A program made the position numbers and the translations under genes. From NCBI GenBank assembly GCA_964036295.1, contig OZ038473.1:3193501-3257500 (forward strand): a stretch of 64,000 bases of DNA, given 5' to 3'. The notes beneath the pieces were generated by a model. That model made no database searches. It was not told the DNA's origin and worked only from the letters and a program-made list of their open reading frames with translations. The stretch comes from Plumapathes pennacea. Taxonomy: Eukaryota; Cnidaria; Anthozoa; Antipatharia; Myriopathidae. Of this stretch, positions 43,780-55,923 are shown piece after piece (within the stretch, counting starts at the first letter, position 1; each line of letters begins with the position of its first letter).

Positions 43780-46700
43780 TTTTTAGAAAAAAAAAAAAAA
43801 AAAAAAAAAAAAATCAAAAAATCAAAAAATCAACCAAATGCTAATAAACCAGAAGATATAAAGATTCTTGCTGTGTACATTCATCCCGAATTTTAGTCGA
43901 GCCAATAAGAACGTCTGTAGTGCGAATTCGAGCTCAACGATTCAAGACAATCAATTCCGTGCCCGGGAAATTTATCACCAAACATGCACTTTACGTTGAT
44001 AAGCAAGGTGTTGCTATGGGAAATGTGAAAGTTGACTGGGTCGATCTCAGCCATCCTTTTGGCAAACATTAATAAAATTCTTTCAAACTATTAGTGGCGT
44101 ACTACGAAGACTGTGTTTTGGTTGGGTGGTCAGTGAAGTTGTTAATATTTCATGGTTTGCAATTTTCTTCAATATCATTAATTTATTTTCGTACTCAACC
44201 CTGCCACTCTATACTCGTCACGTCACTCAGTAAGTAATTTGGTAACAAAGCGTGTGAAGCGGTTGTGATACGTTACGTTACGTTAGGTACTTCTAGTACT
44301 GAATCAGTCTGTAGCTAGAAAAAATATGCTCTATTTTGATTATGACCTGTGTAATTATTTCCGGTAGTCTGTGTACAAGCTAGATCGCGTTTTAACACGG
44401 ATCTTATGATGAAGAGGAATTCTTGAGGACGAGATATAAGCTGGCACGAATTTTATCAAATGTTTTCTGCTTCATGCAGTGAAATTCTTTCTGATTATTT
44501 TTCGTTGAACAGAGTTTTACCTTTTTTGCCATCGCGGCTGAGCGGGTTGCGAGCTAAAGTCAAATGGGGTCTCAACAATGGCGAAAAATATGTATAACTC
44601 CTTTGAGGAAATTCGTGATAATATACGTGTATTTAAAAAGAATGGCTCATTTTCTTCGTTGGAAACTAGAAAATATATATTATGCATTCTGTTCTGTTTA
44701 TGGCAGCTGATAATTTGATAATTTTCCACTATAATTCGTGTTGATGGTTTACAGGTAACATTACGTTTAATTGTATACTTTACTTCGGAGCATCATTCAA
44801 AGGGGGTAGAATATTCTGAATAATTTATCATTTTATCCAAAACAAATTGGACGAGCCGCACTCAGCATCTATTTCGATTCAGTAAAATCCCTCTGCAGGG
44901 CCCAACACCTCTGTTTTTGCCACTCGTTTTGTGTTTTCCGGTGTGTACGCGTTTGTTTCACACTGAACTAATGGTCAGAAAGTTATCGAAAACTATTTTC
45001 GTGTCAAGAAAAATTAGTATCGGTGTGGGCGTCTGGGACGCATGCGTCAAAAAGATCGGTCGGATCCTTTGAAACGGGTAAAAAATAAACGGCTGCGCGC
45101 AGTAGCTTTAGATCAGCAACTCTGATAGCCCGGCTGAGTTTGGTTTACGGTATTTTATCCACATTCAAAAGTTGCTGTCGAAGGTAAGAAGTACTTGTTA
45201 GTCTTTTAAGCTAAAAGTGTTGCCTAATATAAATTGATCTGGATGGGAGCCTTGTTTGTGATCCTATTTCAACAGCGGCAGTCAAATTATTTGGTCTTGC
45301 CATTGCTTTCTCGGCGGCACCAAGGTGACATTACAATACTTGGATCCCAATACTGCCTTTCTGAAGAGCCAGATGGACTAATCTTTAATATTTTTGACAG
45401 TTAAAGGCAGGCCAGATCGAACTGCTTATTTAAATAGCGTGGACGCTGACAATTTACATCTTTCAGTGAAAATAAACACGCGCACTTAAAAACATATTTA
45501 AATCATTCAAGGGCGGTGATATAATTGTTTCATGTTAAATGTTTTTTTCAGCGTTGATGAATATTGCACTGTAACCATCTTGTAGTTATTTGGAGCATCG
45601 TGCATGTTCTTTTTATCGTGATCAACAGAGCGATATAACATTACACTCTGCGAATAAAGTGCGTTCATTATGAGTTGGGTCAGTCCGGTCGGAACCTTGG
45701 TCACTCTAAAAGCTAAATTTTGACTAGGTAAAAAAAAAAACCAAACAAACAAAAAAAAAAAAAAAAAAAAAAAAGAAAGAAAAAACATATCCCGTGTGTT
45801 TGAAGTGTGAATAGAATATATTTACAAAATCATCGCCGTATACAGAGAGAAAAAAAAAATTAAACACCCAGAAAAACAAAAACAGCCATTATAAAATTAT
45901 TGCTTTAATTATCAGTAGCTGTGGCAGGTAATAACTACTGACCTGAACTGTCTTAAATTTGTGAAGCTAGATCCGCTATAAGGGGGAAATGTACGAGGCA
46001 GAACGCGGGACATTCAGACGAGACAGATAGTGAGAGTATTGTCTGCGAACACTCCTTTACACGGTCCAACGGGGACAGTTTAACTCTAACTTTCGACCCC
46101 TAAACCTCCAAACTTTAATTCTTATTTGACCGTTCATATTCTGACTCAAATGAAAACTCTGTATGAATACATTTTAATAACAGTGTTATCGGAGAACTAA
46201 TGTTTTTTATTTTGCATTTTAAATTTAATTTGCACAAAGCGATCTGTCATGACAGGTCAATAGCGGTCGGCTTTGATTTGAGATAATGTAGAGCACGTAG
46301 AGATCACGTGTTTGTAGCACATATTATGTAGCATGGATAACTTGGCATTTGGTACTTGGCTTGCTTAGGTGGAAAGCTGATTAAATGTCGGTTCTCACTA
46401 CATAATCATTCATACATTTTCTTCTTAAAACGGCGACTCTGTCTTTCGAACTTGAGATTGAATGCTAGGGATAATTGTTATTTTAAATAAGCGTCGATAT
46501 AAAATCTAAAGCACTCAAACTACAGTTTCCGGGACAACAGTTCAAAAGCTTACTTTCCGCCTTTTCCTGTCGACCCTTTTAAAATGCCAAAAATATTTGT
46601 TTTTTTAAAAGGGTCGACAAGAAAAAGGCGAGCCCAAAACATCCCTGCTTCGATTAAAACCCTTGCCAAATATTGCGCTGTGAAGATGTTGCGTGTTTAC

Positions 46701-47330
46701 TTTTTTGATAGTTTGTCATACAGGCCGTGTTAAAGTATTTTAGACCCAAGGTACATAAACAGAGTTCGTTTTCACCAGAGGCATTTGACACCAGGGTGTT
46801 GAAAGCATGCGCTAACTCTTCATGTACGAAAAGCTCTGCCCCACACCCACCCCCTCGCGAAATATTTGGCCTCCGTGAGTGATTGTACTCAAATGTGGGG
46901 CAAACCAAGGCAGAAACACTTGTTAAGAGAACTTCAAGGGTTGTCGAGAATTCTGTGTGGCCAACATGTCCAAATATCGCGTCTTGACACCAATTAATTG
47001 CGCATCCGAGAACTTCTGGCTGGGACGAATGTAAGTGATAACTATGACATATTTTATGCCAGCAATATTGATTAACGAGAGATAATGGAATTGTGGTGAC
47101 AGCAAATTAACTTCTTGAAAAATTTCGAGCACTCAAGACAATCGCCCCTGCCGAGTATTTTCCGGTTTTCGAGGGCACAAGTTTTCAGACGAATGTCGTC
47201 TATGGGATCTTAGTAGTTACTGCTTTCCGTGCATGGAACACAGCCAACATTAATATATTTATCGTCGATGATTCGAGATGTCCCGCAGCCCACTCTCTTG
47301 AAGAGCCTTCATGAGAAGCTACAAAATACA
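43780..47330. other. Gene-free stretch
   Basis: No supported gene. A long A run lies at about 43789-43812 and another at 45729-45776. A hairpin at about 46557-46632 has arms GTCGACCCTTTTAAAA and TTTTAAAAGGGTCGAC. A donor-like CGAAGGTAAGAAG near 45180 could end an untranslated exon, but nothing else supports it. Confidence 0.4.
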
Positions 47331-47337
47331 ATACGTA

Positions 47338-47637
47338 AAGTGAAGTTTTAAAGAGACTCTCTCACCGTAGATGCTTTGCGTGCCCATGCTTGTATTTGCA
47401 TCCGGAGCTCGACTTTCCTGATGCGCCCACGTTATGACTGATCGATCTGACTGTCGCTGCTTGCCGTATTCAATACACTTTCTGAGTTTGTGCTGACTTA
47501 TTTCGCTATAAAACGTAGAAAAACATGAGAATCCGCCATTTTCGTATGATACGAAAATGGCCGCCATCAGTCACTGAGCGCGCAAAGCATCTACGGCGAG
47601 AGGGTCTCTTTAAAGTTCATCAGTAACAATTCCGAAA
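47338..47637. mobile_element. 300-bp MITE with ~40-bp terminal inverted repeats
   Basis: The left arm TTTTAAAGAGACTCTCTCAC and CGTAGATGCTTTGCG are repeated inverted at 47584-47637 (CGCAAAGCATCTACGGCGAG and AGGGTCTCTTTAAAGTT). It contains the small palindrome TTTTCGTATGATACGAAAA. Confidence 0.7.
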
Positions 47638-47999
47638 ATTGTCAGTTTAAACTTTTATTGTTCTTTTTCCACCCGTTACACCCGATTCACATGATTTTGC
47701 TGTAGAGAAATATTCGTCACCCAATACATTCTTGGGGGCGTGCACTGAATCTCGAGAATACATCGATCAGGGGAAGAACAAAAGACGCCAATCCCCTTCA
47801 GATATCCGGTTACTCGCAGTGTAAGTGTGGGTCTCTCGGAATTTTTCAGGATTAACATCGAACAACAAGAGCAACCGATAAACAACAAGTACGCATCAGC
47901 CAACAACAACAACAAACGCTCGCAACTGTGGTGCTGCAAGATCTAGAGCAGTAGCCGTACTTTAGTCGTATCTGAGTTATAAAATAATAAATAAATATC

Positions 48000-48260
48000 G
48001 TTTATTTAAAGTCAAAGCATTAGGGAGTGGTTGCCCATTCTCCCGAGCCAGAGGCTCATGTTTCAAATGTCCGACCGGTGGAATACCTGTAGAAATAAGA
48101 CAGGTTCAGAAGGGAAAAACCGTTGGAGTTGCCTCCTCGGACGAAAAATCTTCTTACTACTGCCGGCCGTGGGAATTGAACCCACGACCTCCTGTCTGGG
48201 AGCTTCATTACGGATTCAGGTCCACCACCCCCAAACCGCTCGGCCACCAAGTCAGTACAA
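48000..48260 (-). mobile_element. tRNA-derived SINE
   Basis: The minus strand has a pol III A box (TGGCCGAGCGGTT, about 48230-48245) and a B box (GGTTCAATTCC, about 48172-48184) at tRNA-like spacing, followed by a non-tRNA body and an AT-rich tail near 48000. The 5' acceptor bases (GACTTGG) do not pair with the 3' GCCGGCA, so this is not a functional tRNA. Confidence 0.6.
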
Positions 48261-48299
48261 ATTTTTTCAGTTTTAATTTCCAGGGCCAAGTTCTGTGAA

Positions 48300-51185
48300 G
48301 CTCCATTAGCTAATCCAAACTACCCCTCTCTCAGTCTGTTGTATGTATCTGTGATATGGCGTCACAATATAATAAATGTGACCTTAGACAAGAAGTTGGT
48401 TTAAGGTCGTACATCAGTGACTGTTTATAACTTTTCACGGCTATTATTCTCAGCTGCTCGCCATTCGGCTAATGAATGCTAAGCACAAATTTTAAACTTC
48501 ATTACTAATATTTCGAAGTTTTTGCCTATCTTTCCCCTGTAACAAAATCGTTATAATTTTATGTAAAAGAATGTTGAGACATATTAACAAGATCTTATCG
48601 CACTAGTTGCACTTAGAGGGCGACAGGACATATTGAAATATTTCATTTGTTTCAATCCTCTTGATGATCCTAAAATACTCCACATATTTTTAAAAGCATC
48701 AAGCACGGGCTATAAAAATATGTTGGTTACAACCCTGAAGACTTTTAGCAAGCAGCAGTTAATGGTTTTAGAGGAACATTCTGATTTGATTGCATAACGC
48801 ACAACAAAAGTTTCAAGCAAGCCAAGTAAGTGGCATCATAACCGCAAGCTATTATCGGGTTCACTATTATTCTATGTTCCGCAGTTCACATAAATGTGAC
48901 TATTCATCATGTGTATCAAATTGCTGCCATTTGTTGTCACTGTACGGAAGCCTCCATTTTCGCCTGCAGCTAGAAAAATGTGTTGACGTTCCTGGTAAAG
49001 TAATCTTAGTCGTGTCGTGTCGTGTCGTATCAAAGGTTTTTCTTTCGACGATCCACGTAAGAACAATCAAGAGCTTTCCCTTCCGGTACTTAGATCATTT
49101 TTCCGGCAACTTGTTCCTCTGTGTAGACAAATCTTCGATGGGTCCGTGGCCATTTTCGTGGAAGCAATTAGCAATTGCTTTGTGGCGGTTTAGACGAAGA
49201 TTTGTTTTGTGTGGCCTAAACTATAAGTGTTATTTAAAATACTTACTTTTCTAGTTGGACTTATTATGTGTTATGTTTCCGTCAAGGAAATTAATAAGAA
49301 CCTCTCTTTGTTTTTATCCGCATTTCCAGGATGTAAACAAAAATATTGGATTGGCTGAGGGGTCAAGCCAATGCTTCATTGCCAAGGTCTACATTAGTCT
49401 TGTCAATGTAAAGCTAAACTCCTTTTATTTATTTTCATCTGTCGGTGAGCGTTCTGTCCGTTGACGGTATTATTCAATAGCTCTTTCCGATCGAGATGCC
49501 CCCCGCTTTTAACTTCAGTTTTCATGGGAGTTTTGCGTTAAATTTTGACCCCCAATTCGTACATTTTTCTATGCAATTATACAAAACCTAACGCCGAGAA
49601 TCTTTGCCAAGTAAGTTCAATATCGGTCTGTTATATTATTAAAATGTAGTTGTTTTTTTCCCCAAGGGAATAAACTTTAGAGGAATTTTCCCCACACTCT
49701 AACTGTAGCTGTAGTTTTCCGTGCATGGAATGACAACAGACCTTAATACGGTTGTCGAACATTCAAAAAGTCGCCTAGTCTCTCGTACGTTATTTTCCCT
49801 TCATTTGTTTATCGCCAAAATCAGAGACGCGTGAAACCTATTATATTACAATTGCTTACATCGTCAATCAATCAGTCACTGACAAATGAAATTTAAAATT
49901 CTAATCAGCCAAAGCTAGACTTTCCGTTCACTGGCCGCGATGGTTCGATATTGAATCATTCACAAAATGAATGTCTTTTCTCGTGCCAGCTGAAAGTGTT
50001 AGGGCCTTTCCTTTATGGAAGGAGTTGCCTGGCAAGACCTGTGCTGTACTAGTGGTTCAGAGAGCGTAGAGCAATTGAGTCGCAAAGAAAAGACAAGCAA
50101 CGGCTATGTAGACGTGGAGTTCCTATCTAGTGGACAAGTCACTTTCATCGTACTGTAAGTGTTGATGTGGGAATGTACTCAATCACAGTCTAAGAGTGAG
50201 AAACAGCACCGGCACTGGTCTTGCTCAAACAATATGTCGGGTATAAGAAGTCCATGCAGCACAAGCGGTCTGTTCGCTTCAGGGCTTTGTCTTTTCATTG
50301 TCCGCGTGTATTTTAGGTTTTGCGTCCAGTGACTTGCTCGAGGTGGGAAGTTGATTATGAGTTGTTTTCGATGGTGTGAAAAGTTAAATAATTGGCTCCC
50401 TAAAAACGCCTAAAGCCGTTAATGTGGGTATTACTAATGCCGTAAAAGATGCAATTTTCGATGAATATGTTACTCCTAGTTCCAGCAAAGCAAATGAAAT
50501 AAAATGGGATGGCAGTTTTATTTTGGATGTCGCTGGATCATGGATAATTCTCTTCGTTTGCCTGCAACCTGCATGCACTGCCTGCCAATTGGTGACGCTC
50601 TTCTAAACCGTAAATCCGTTATATAATCTTCCGAAATACTCCCAATATTTTATGGAACTTCGTCCCCCAAAGTGTGCCTGTAAGTTGTGATCTCTCCGCA
50701 TTTTAAAGTTAACTGATCATACATTTTTACAAACCAGTCCGGTACGATTGAGGGCATCCGACATTTAGTAAGTCAGTTCAACGGCAGAAAGAGACAAAAG
50801 TACTTCATAGACGCTGTTCTTTATCGCACTATTAAAAGCGCCCAACATTTTAACGTATTTAGACACATGGCTATACACCAGGGTAGTCTGTCCCGAGGTG
50901 CTTTGCAACAACAAATTCTGCTTCACTATCTTCACTTCAGCCGGCTTTCACTTAAGTGTGGCATTTCAGAAAAATTGGTCTCTTTGTCTTCAGTGCTCTC
51001 AATACATGGATTGCCCTCTTGTCGGACTTTTAAGCTTCTTCATTTCAGACCATTATTTAAACTTCTTGACTTCAGACTTATTATTTAAACTGTCGTTAGA
51101 ACTGAGGTGCGTACACTCAAACTTTTATTAAGCAGACACCCTTGGGGAATTGTGAAATGTCCGTTTAATACAGGCATCGTTTACA
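48300..51185. other. Gene-free stretch
   Basis: No recognisable exon or large repeat. The 154-codon plus-strand frame at 48790-49254 has no recognisable domain and includes a repetitive CGTGTCGTGTCGTGTCG segment. Confidence 0.35.
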
Positions 51186-51190
51186 GTATC

Positions 51191-51356
51191 TTAAGGCTGG
51201 TTCACACGAGTAAAGCAAGCGCAAGCGCAAACGCAAACGCAAGCGCAAGCGACCGGTTCACACGGTAAAATTTGTAAAGCAAGCGCAAGAGAATAGAAAA
51301 GTTTTCATTCTCTTGCGCTTGCGTTTGCGCTTGCTTTACCGTGTGAACCAGCCTTT
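51191..51356. mobile_element. 166-bp MITE rich in CAAGCGCAAGCG
   Basis: Ends TAAGGCTGGTTCACACG and CGTGTGAACCAGCCTTTA are inverted. Inside each end is an array of GCAAGCGCAAACGC hexamer-like units, also in inverted arrangement. Confidence 0.7.
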
Positions 51357-51359
51357 ACT

Positions 51360-54300
51360 GGGGAGATAGAGTTTCGAGACTTCGGCAACTGTCCGCTTTA
51401 ATACAGGGTGTCCGTTTTGACTGCATAGCTTTATTTTGAGCTTTGCTGGTAATTTGGACAGTAATTCTAATAGCTCGCGCTTAAGGCTCCATCAAACTCC
51501 CTGCGGATTACAGATACCGAAGGAACTGTTCCGTTGATCTTTTTTAAGTGTCGTACACTCGTGTTGTAGCCTAGAATTTGAATCCGTTCTTCTCGTAAAA
51601 GCCTATGATGGATTGCAACACTAACTTGTTGAAAGACATTATCTTCGTTTCAAAAAATACTGCTCTCTATGAGTAATTATGCCTTTGTAGGCCTTTGTAT
51701 AGTAACTATAACTGTTATAGTTGACTTTATTACAAGCTTAGTATCGTATAAAACATGACATTTTGTTGTACAGACTTTCCACGCTTTCTTTCAGTAATGC
51801 GACCGGAGAACTATTTATATTGTCGATATATTTTGAAAAATGAAGGTACGATCAAATCGTGTTAGTTAATTTTGGCGTTGTGAAACTTTGATGTTATTCC
51901 GCCCTGTTTTAATTTCGTTATTAATTTACCACCAAGATCGCGATGACTCGTTCAAACGGTGTCTCGATCTGGCACCAACTGATTTTATGTAGAGCATAAT
52001 CAGTGTAATGCATTGTTCCCTTACCAACATCCGACACAAAAGTAAGAATGCTTTTAGCAAAGAAAACCTTTTTGTCGGACTGACACAAGTTTTTGATGTT
52101 TCTAAGCAACAGAAACAACGTTTCTCGCGAGCCAATTGGGATCTGATGCGAGTACAAAGGAAAAAACAAAAAAGTTCACGAACTTTTTTTTTTTAAGTTC
52201 ACCATGCACGAAAATTGCACCCGAAAATGTTCGACGTGGATCTCACTGTAGTACAACCTGCGGTTTACCACATTTAGTTGGAAATTTGGCATAACTCGAG
52301 CGAAAAGAAAACAATCTATTTTTATACAGCTAGTTGTTTTTACACACACAGAACGCTACAGGTTTCCTTCGTCGATCCATTCGCAACATATCATTGTACG
52401 CATGTATACGTCTGAGAATTTTGTTTGCGGTCATGTTGGTACAGACGTTATGCTTTGATAGAGATTTTGAGAGGTCCGCTGTCTTGTACGCAAAGCTGGT
52501 CACCCAAAATGGTCTCTCAAACCGCAAACCTCAGTGCTAAATGTAGAAATCTTTCAGTGCTCCGAAAACTGTGATATATAAACGATCATTTCTTAGCACC
52601 CGAGTTCATCCAAGGTAGACATCGTTCACTGAAAAAATATCTGTCTAAAAGTTAGGAATTGCATATAGCAATATTGATCGCCGTTATTGATTATCATTAT
52701 TATTATTATTGTTATGTTATTATTAAAAGTATTATTATTAATACGCCCGCTGTGATGTTTCTGTTTTGTTGGTGACCTGTGTTTCTCAGCCACCTGCATC
52801 AGACTGTCAGTAGTTTCGACCAAGGTCACTCGGTTTGACGTAAACAAGTGGTGTTGTTGAAGCTACACGGTGAATTAATGAGTCTAACAGCACTGAACTG
52901 AATCTGCGATGCTTTTGTATTGTCTCCCCAGCAGGTAGGTGAGACGAACAGGGCTTTCAAATTAGCGAGGGGATAAAACCTCAACTGCCTAATTCAGCTG
53001 TAGAAAAACCGGCATACCCGTCCAATAATCAAAACATCCTTGAAGCGGGCGAGACTATGGAATTCACTCACTCTCGAACTGCAGAGACCTGAGACTGATC
53101 GCAACATTTAAGAACTGAGAGGTTAGTTTGACACTTATTGTAAACAGTTTGGCGAGAGCAAAGTGCAGCCGTTCTTGAGCTGCAACGGAACGGGTAGACC
53201 TATTGAAATTAGCTTTAGTTTGAGCCGTTGTGGCGGTAGTGCATGGGTGTGGAATATGTTTTAACGCACGTTTCATGTTCCCGGATGCAGTGAACGCCGT
53301 GTTCGACGCCGTGTGACAATATTTTGGCTGACGTTTCGAGCGTTTTAGTCCTTCTTTCGGTGCTCGCTGAAAATAACAGTTCGATACGTTTGCCAACACA
53401 ATCTTCTTACCGTTTACTAAGCCTATTTTCACATCGATCTCAATGCGATATGTGGTCTTGTCGAGCTAGGGAACCGGCGTTTATTCCATTTAAGTCAGGT
53501 CAATTCATTTCCTGGTTATTTTAACTACTTCCACTTAATCTTACAAAAGTAAGACGCAAGAATGTTAAAGTACGCCGTCCCGGATTGCAAGAGGCACTCT
53601 CTCTTGGCTCATTCTCCTTGCTCGCTCGCTTTTTCTCGGAATTTCTGCCGCAAACTTTTAAATACCGCTATATCGTGCCAGTCGCCATTTATCATTTGCA
53701 AAACACTATTATGATTCTATTTTGATCTTAGGGTGTATTTCCTGACAGCATTTCTTTTTCACAATATTTGAAAAATACCCATCGTACGCCGCACCAACGG
53801 CCCGAGCTGTGCGCGTTTTTTTGAAAACCACCGCCAGCTTTTAACCCGAAACTAGAACACAACTTTCCGCAAAGGTTTCTCGACTGAGAACAACAACAAT
53901 AAGTACTATTCACCAGCTGCCGACTAATTCATTACTTCCCAGCGCGTTTTGACAAAAAGATAGTTTCCCTGATAAGTATCGGTGTTATCTGTAAAACCCT
54001 TAATGTGGATACATCACGAAGACTAAGGCCATGAGCACGAAATTTGTTCTTCGGTAACGAGTTTGCTTGACGTTCGTGTTTACAAGTTTTAACCGCTTGA
54101 CCGAACAGATAATTTATAATTTATTGTGTTTTTTATTAAGTTTATTTTGATTTTAGCTTGGCAAATGAAGGCCTGTGCTGGCTTAGTATTATTTTGAACA
54201 TAGACACTTCAGCCAGAACGAGTAGGATTTTAAAATTAACACGGAAATACAGGTCGCGGCAGTGCAGCCGGAGATTGAATTAGTGAAGAGATTTTCATCT

Positions 54301-55290
54301 TAAAAATAAGCACATAAAATATCACGGACCAAATCTCGAGTTCTCCATGTTTAAAAGAAAGACCTCTTGATGGGTTTTGAAGATCCGAATCCAGTGAAAA
54401 CCTGGCACTATCTTGTCGCGTTACGTTCCCGCAGTTGTTGCTGTAGTGTAACGCAAATACTCAAGTTCAGAGTATGGACGTATTCTCGAGTTCCGCTTTT
54501 GGCACGGAATAAAGAAAAACATCGGATAAAGAATCAACCAGAACAACGAATAGCAGCAGACATCTCCGGAACTCAATCAAGACAGTTCCGTTAATAATAA
54601 TCTCCCGCAAAGTTCTACTTTCAATATAGATTACAAAACGCAAGATTTTGTTGTTTCCGGAAAAGTCGTTAATTGTTCGAGAATTTTCCATTGATATTTG
54701 TTTCTCATGTTTTTGTACCATGGTGATACGGACACAGATCAGAAAGCTCAGTGTCCACAACGTGTCACGTGACACGTCCGTCGGACTGCGCATGCCCCAG
54801 CGAAAGCACAAGAAAATGCAACGTGGTTCTGTGTTTTCCTTCTTGCGCTTGTGCCAGTTGCGATGCTACTCGTACATGTGAACCGGGACGGCACAAACTC
54901 ATTCAACCGATTAGAATGCATCGTCGGCCATCTTGGGATCCCTCGTTACCCCGACTGCGCCTGCGTGTCGGTCAGTGCGCGTGAATCACAATCGCCTCGT
55001 GCGCATGCGCCGTACCACTTTCACAATCATGCGCTGGAGGTGAATAGAAGTGGATATTTACCGAGCCGTTTCGGCGAGTGGGGGGGGGGTTCGATAATTT
55101 TTCGACTACCGTATGTCGTACACGGAAAAGCCTGGGTTTCACGAGCGAGAAAGCGGACGCCGACAACAAGCACAAGGGAAAAGTTTGATCCGTCCTTGTG
55201 CTTTGCGTTTGCGATGAGCCTGTTTTCATTGTGAATCAAGGACTCTTGTGCTTTTCGCAGTTGTGTTTGCGTCGCTCGGGAAAACCAGCG
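51360..55290. other. Gene-free stretch
   Basis: No supported gene. The 122-codon minus-strand frame at 53064-53432 has no recognisable domain. Between about 54750 and 55260 the sequence is CpG-richer (GTCACGTGACACG, GCGCATGCGCC) and may be a promoter-like region, though I see no exon attached. Confidence 0.35.
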
Positions 55291-55294
55291 ATAT

Positions 55295-55690
55295 ATGACC
55301 GGGGGGGGGGGGGGGTACTCCCATATGTAAGCCATGTAGGTATGTGAGTCCCCAAAGGGTATCGTTGTCAAACATTTTTAGTCTGAAATAGGGTATCGAT
55401 TTTGCCTTTTTGGTCTGAAAAAGGGTATTGATTTTGCCTTTTTGGTCTGGGACAGGTATGATTTTAATAGAAATATGTCGCCACGGACATTGCACGGCAA
55501 ATGGAAGAAAACACAGGGCGGAAGAACAAAAAAAAAAAAAACTCTAAACAAGGTCTGAAATAGGGTATAAATTTTAGAGTCAGGTCTGAAATAGGGCATA
55601 GAAAGCCAGGTATTTTGGTCTGAAATAGGGTAAGGGTTTTCAGGACGGGCGGCACACCCCCACCCAAAATTATGATGAGTGCCCCCCGGG
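55295..55690. repeat. Repeat element with GGTCTGAAATAGGGTA units
   Basis: At least five GGTCTGAAATAGGGTA-like units, several followed by ATTTTGCCTTTTT, lie between a G run (about 55302-55314, then GTACTC) and an inverted C-rich end (AGTGCCCCCCGGGT). The terminal inversion suggests a MITE with internal tandem amplification. Confidence 0.6.
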
Positions 55691-55923
55691 TATAAGACTG
55701 GCTCAGGTTACGGTCTGCTGCTGTGTGATCACTTTGTCGGACCGAAAATGAGTACTATGTTAATAAATAATTGTTTCAATAAACAAATTACGCTACGGAT
55801 GCGGTCACGGCGAAACGTGCATATCTGCGTCACTCCGCCTTAACACTTGATTTCTCCGTCAGGACGAACCAGATTTAGTTGACGGCTGCTGGGAGTACAC
55901 CTTCTACCACCCGCAACGCGAAT

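Noticed and set aside
48150..48250. Functional tRNA gene on the minus strand
   Set aside because: The A and B boxes are present, but the acceptor stem halves do not pair; a SINE explains it better.
48790..49254. 154-codon plus-strand frame
   Set aside because: Its composition looks like noncoding sequence and contains a short GTGTC repeat; no family resemblance.
53064..53432. 122-codon minus-strand frame
   Set aside because: No domain, no signal peptide, no splice context, and no paralogue in the window.
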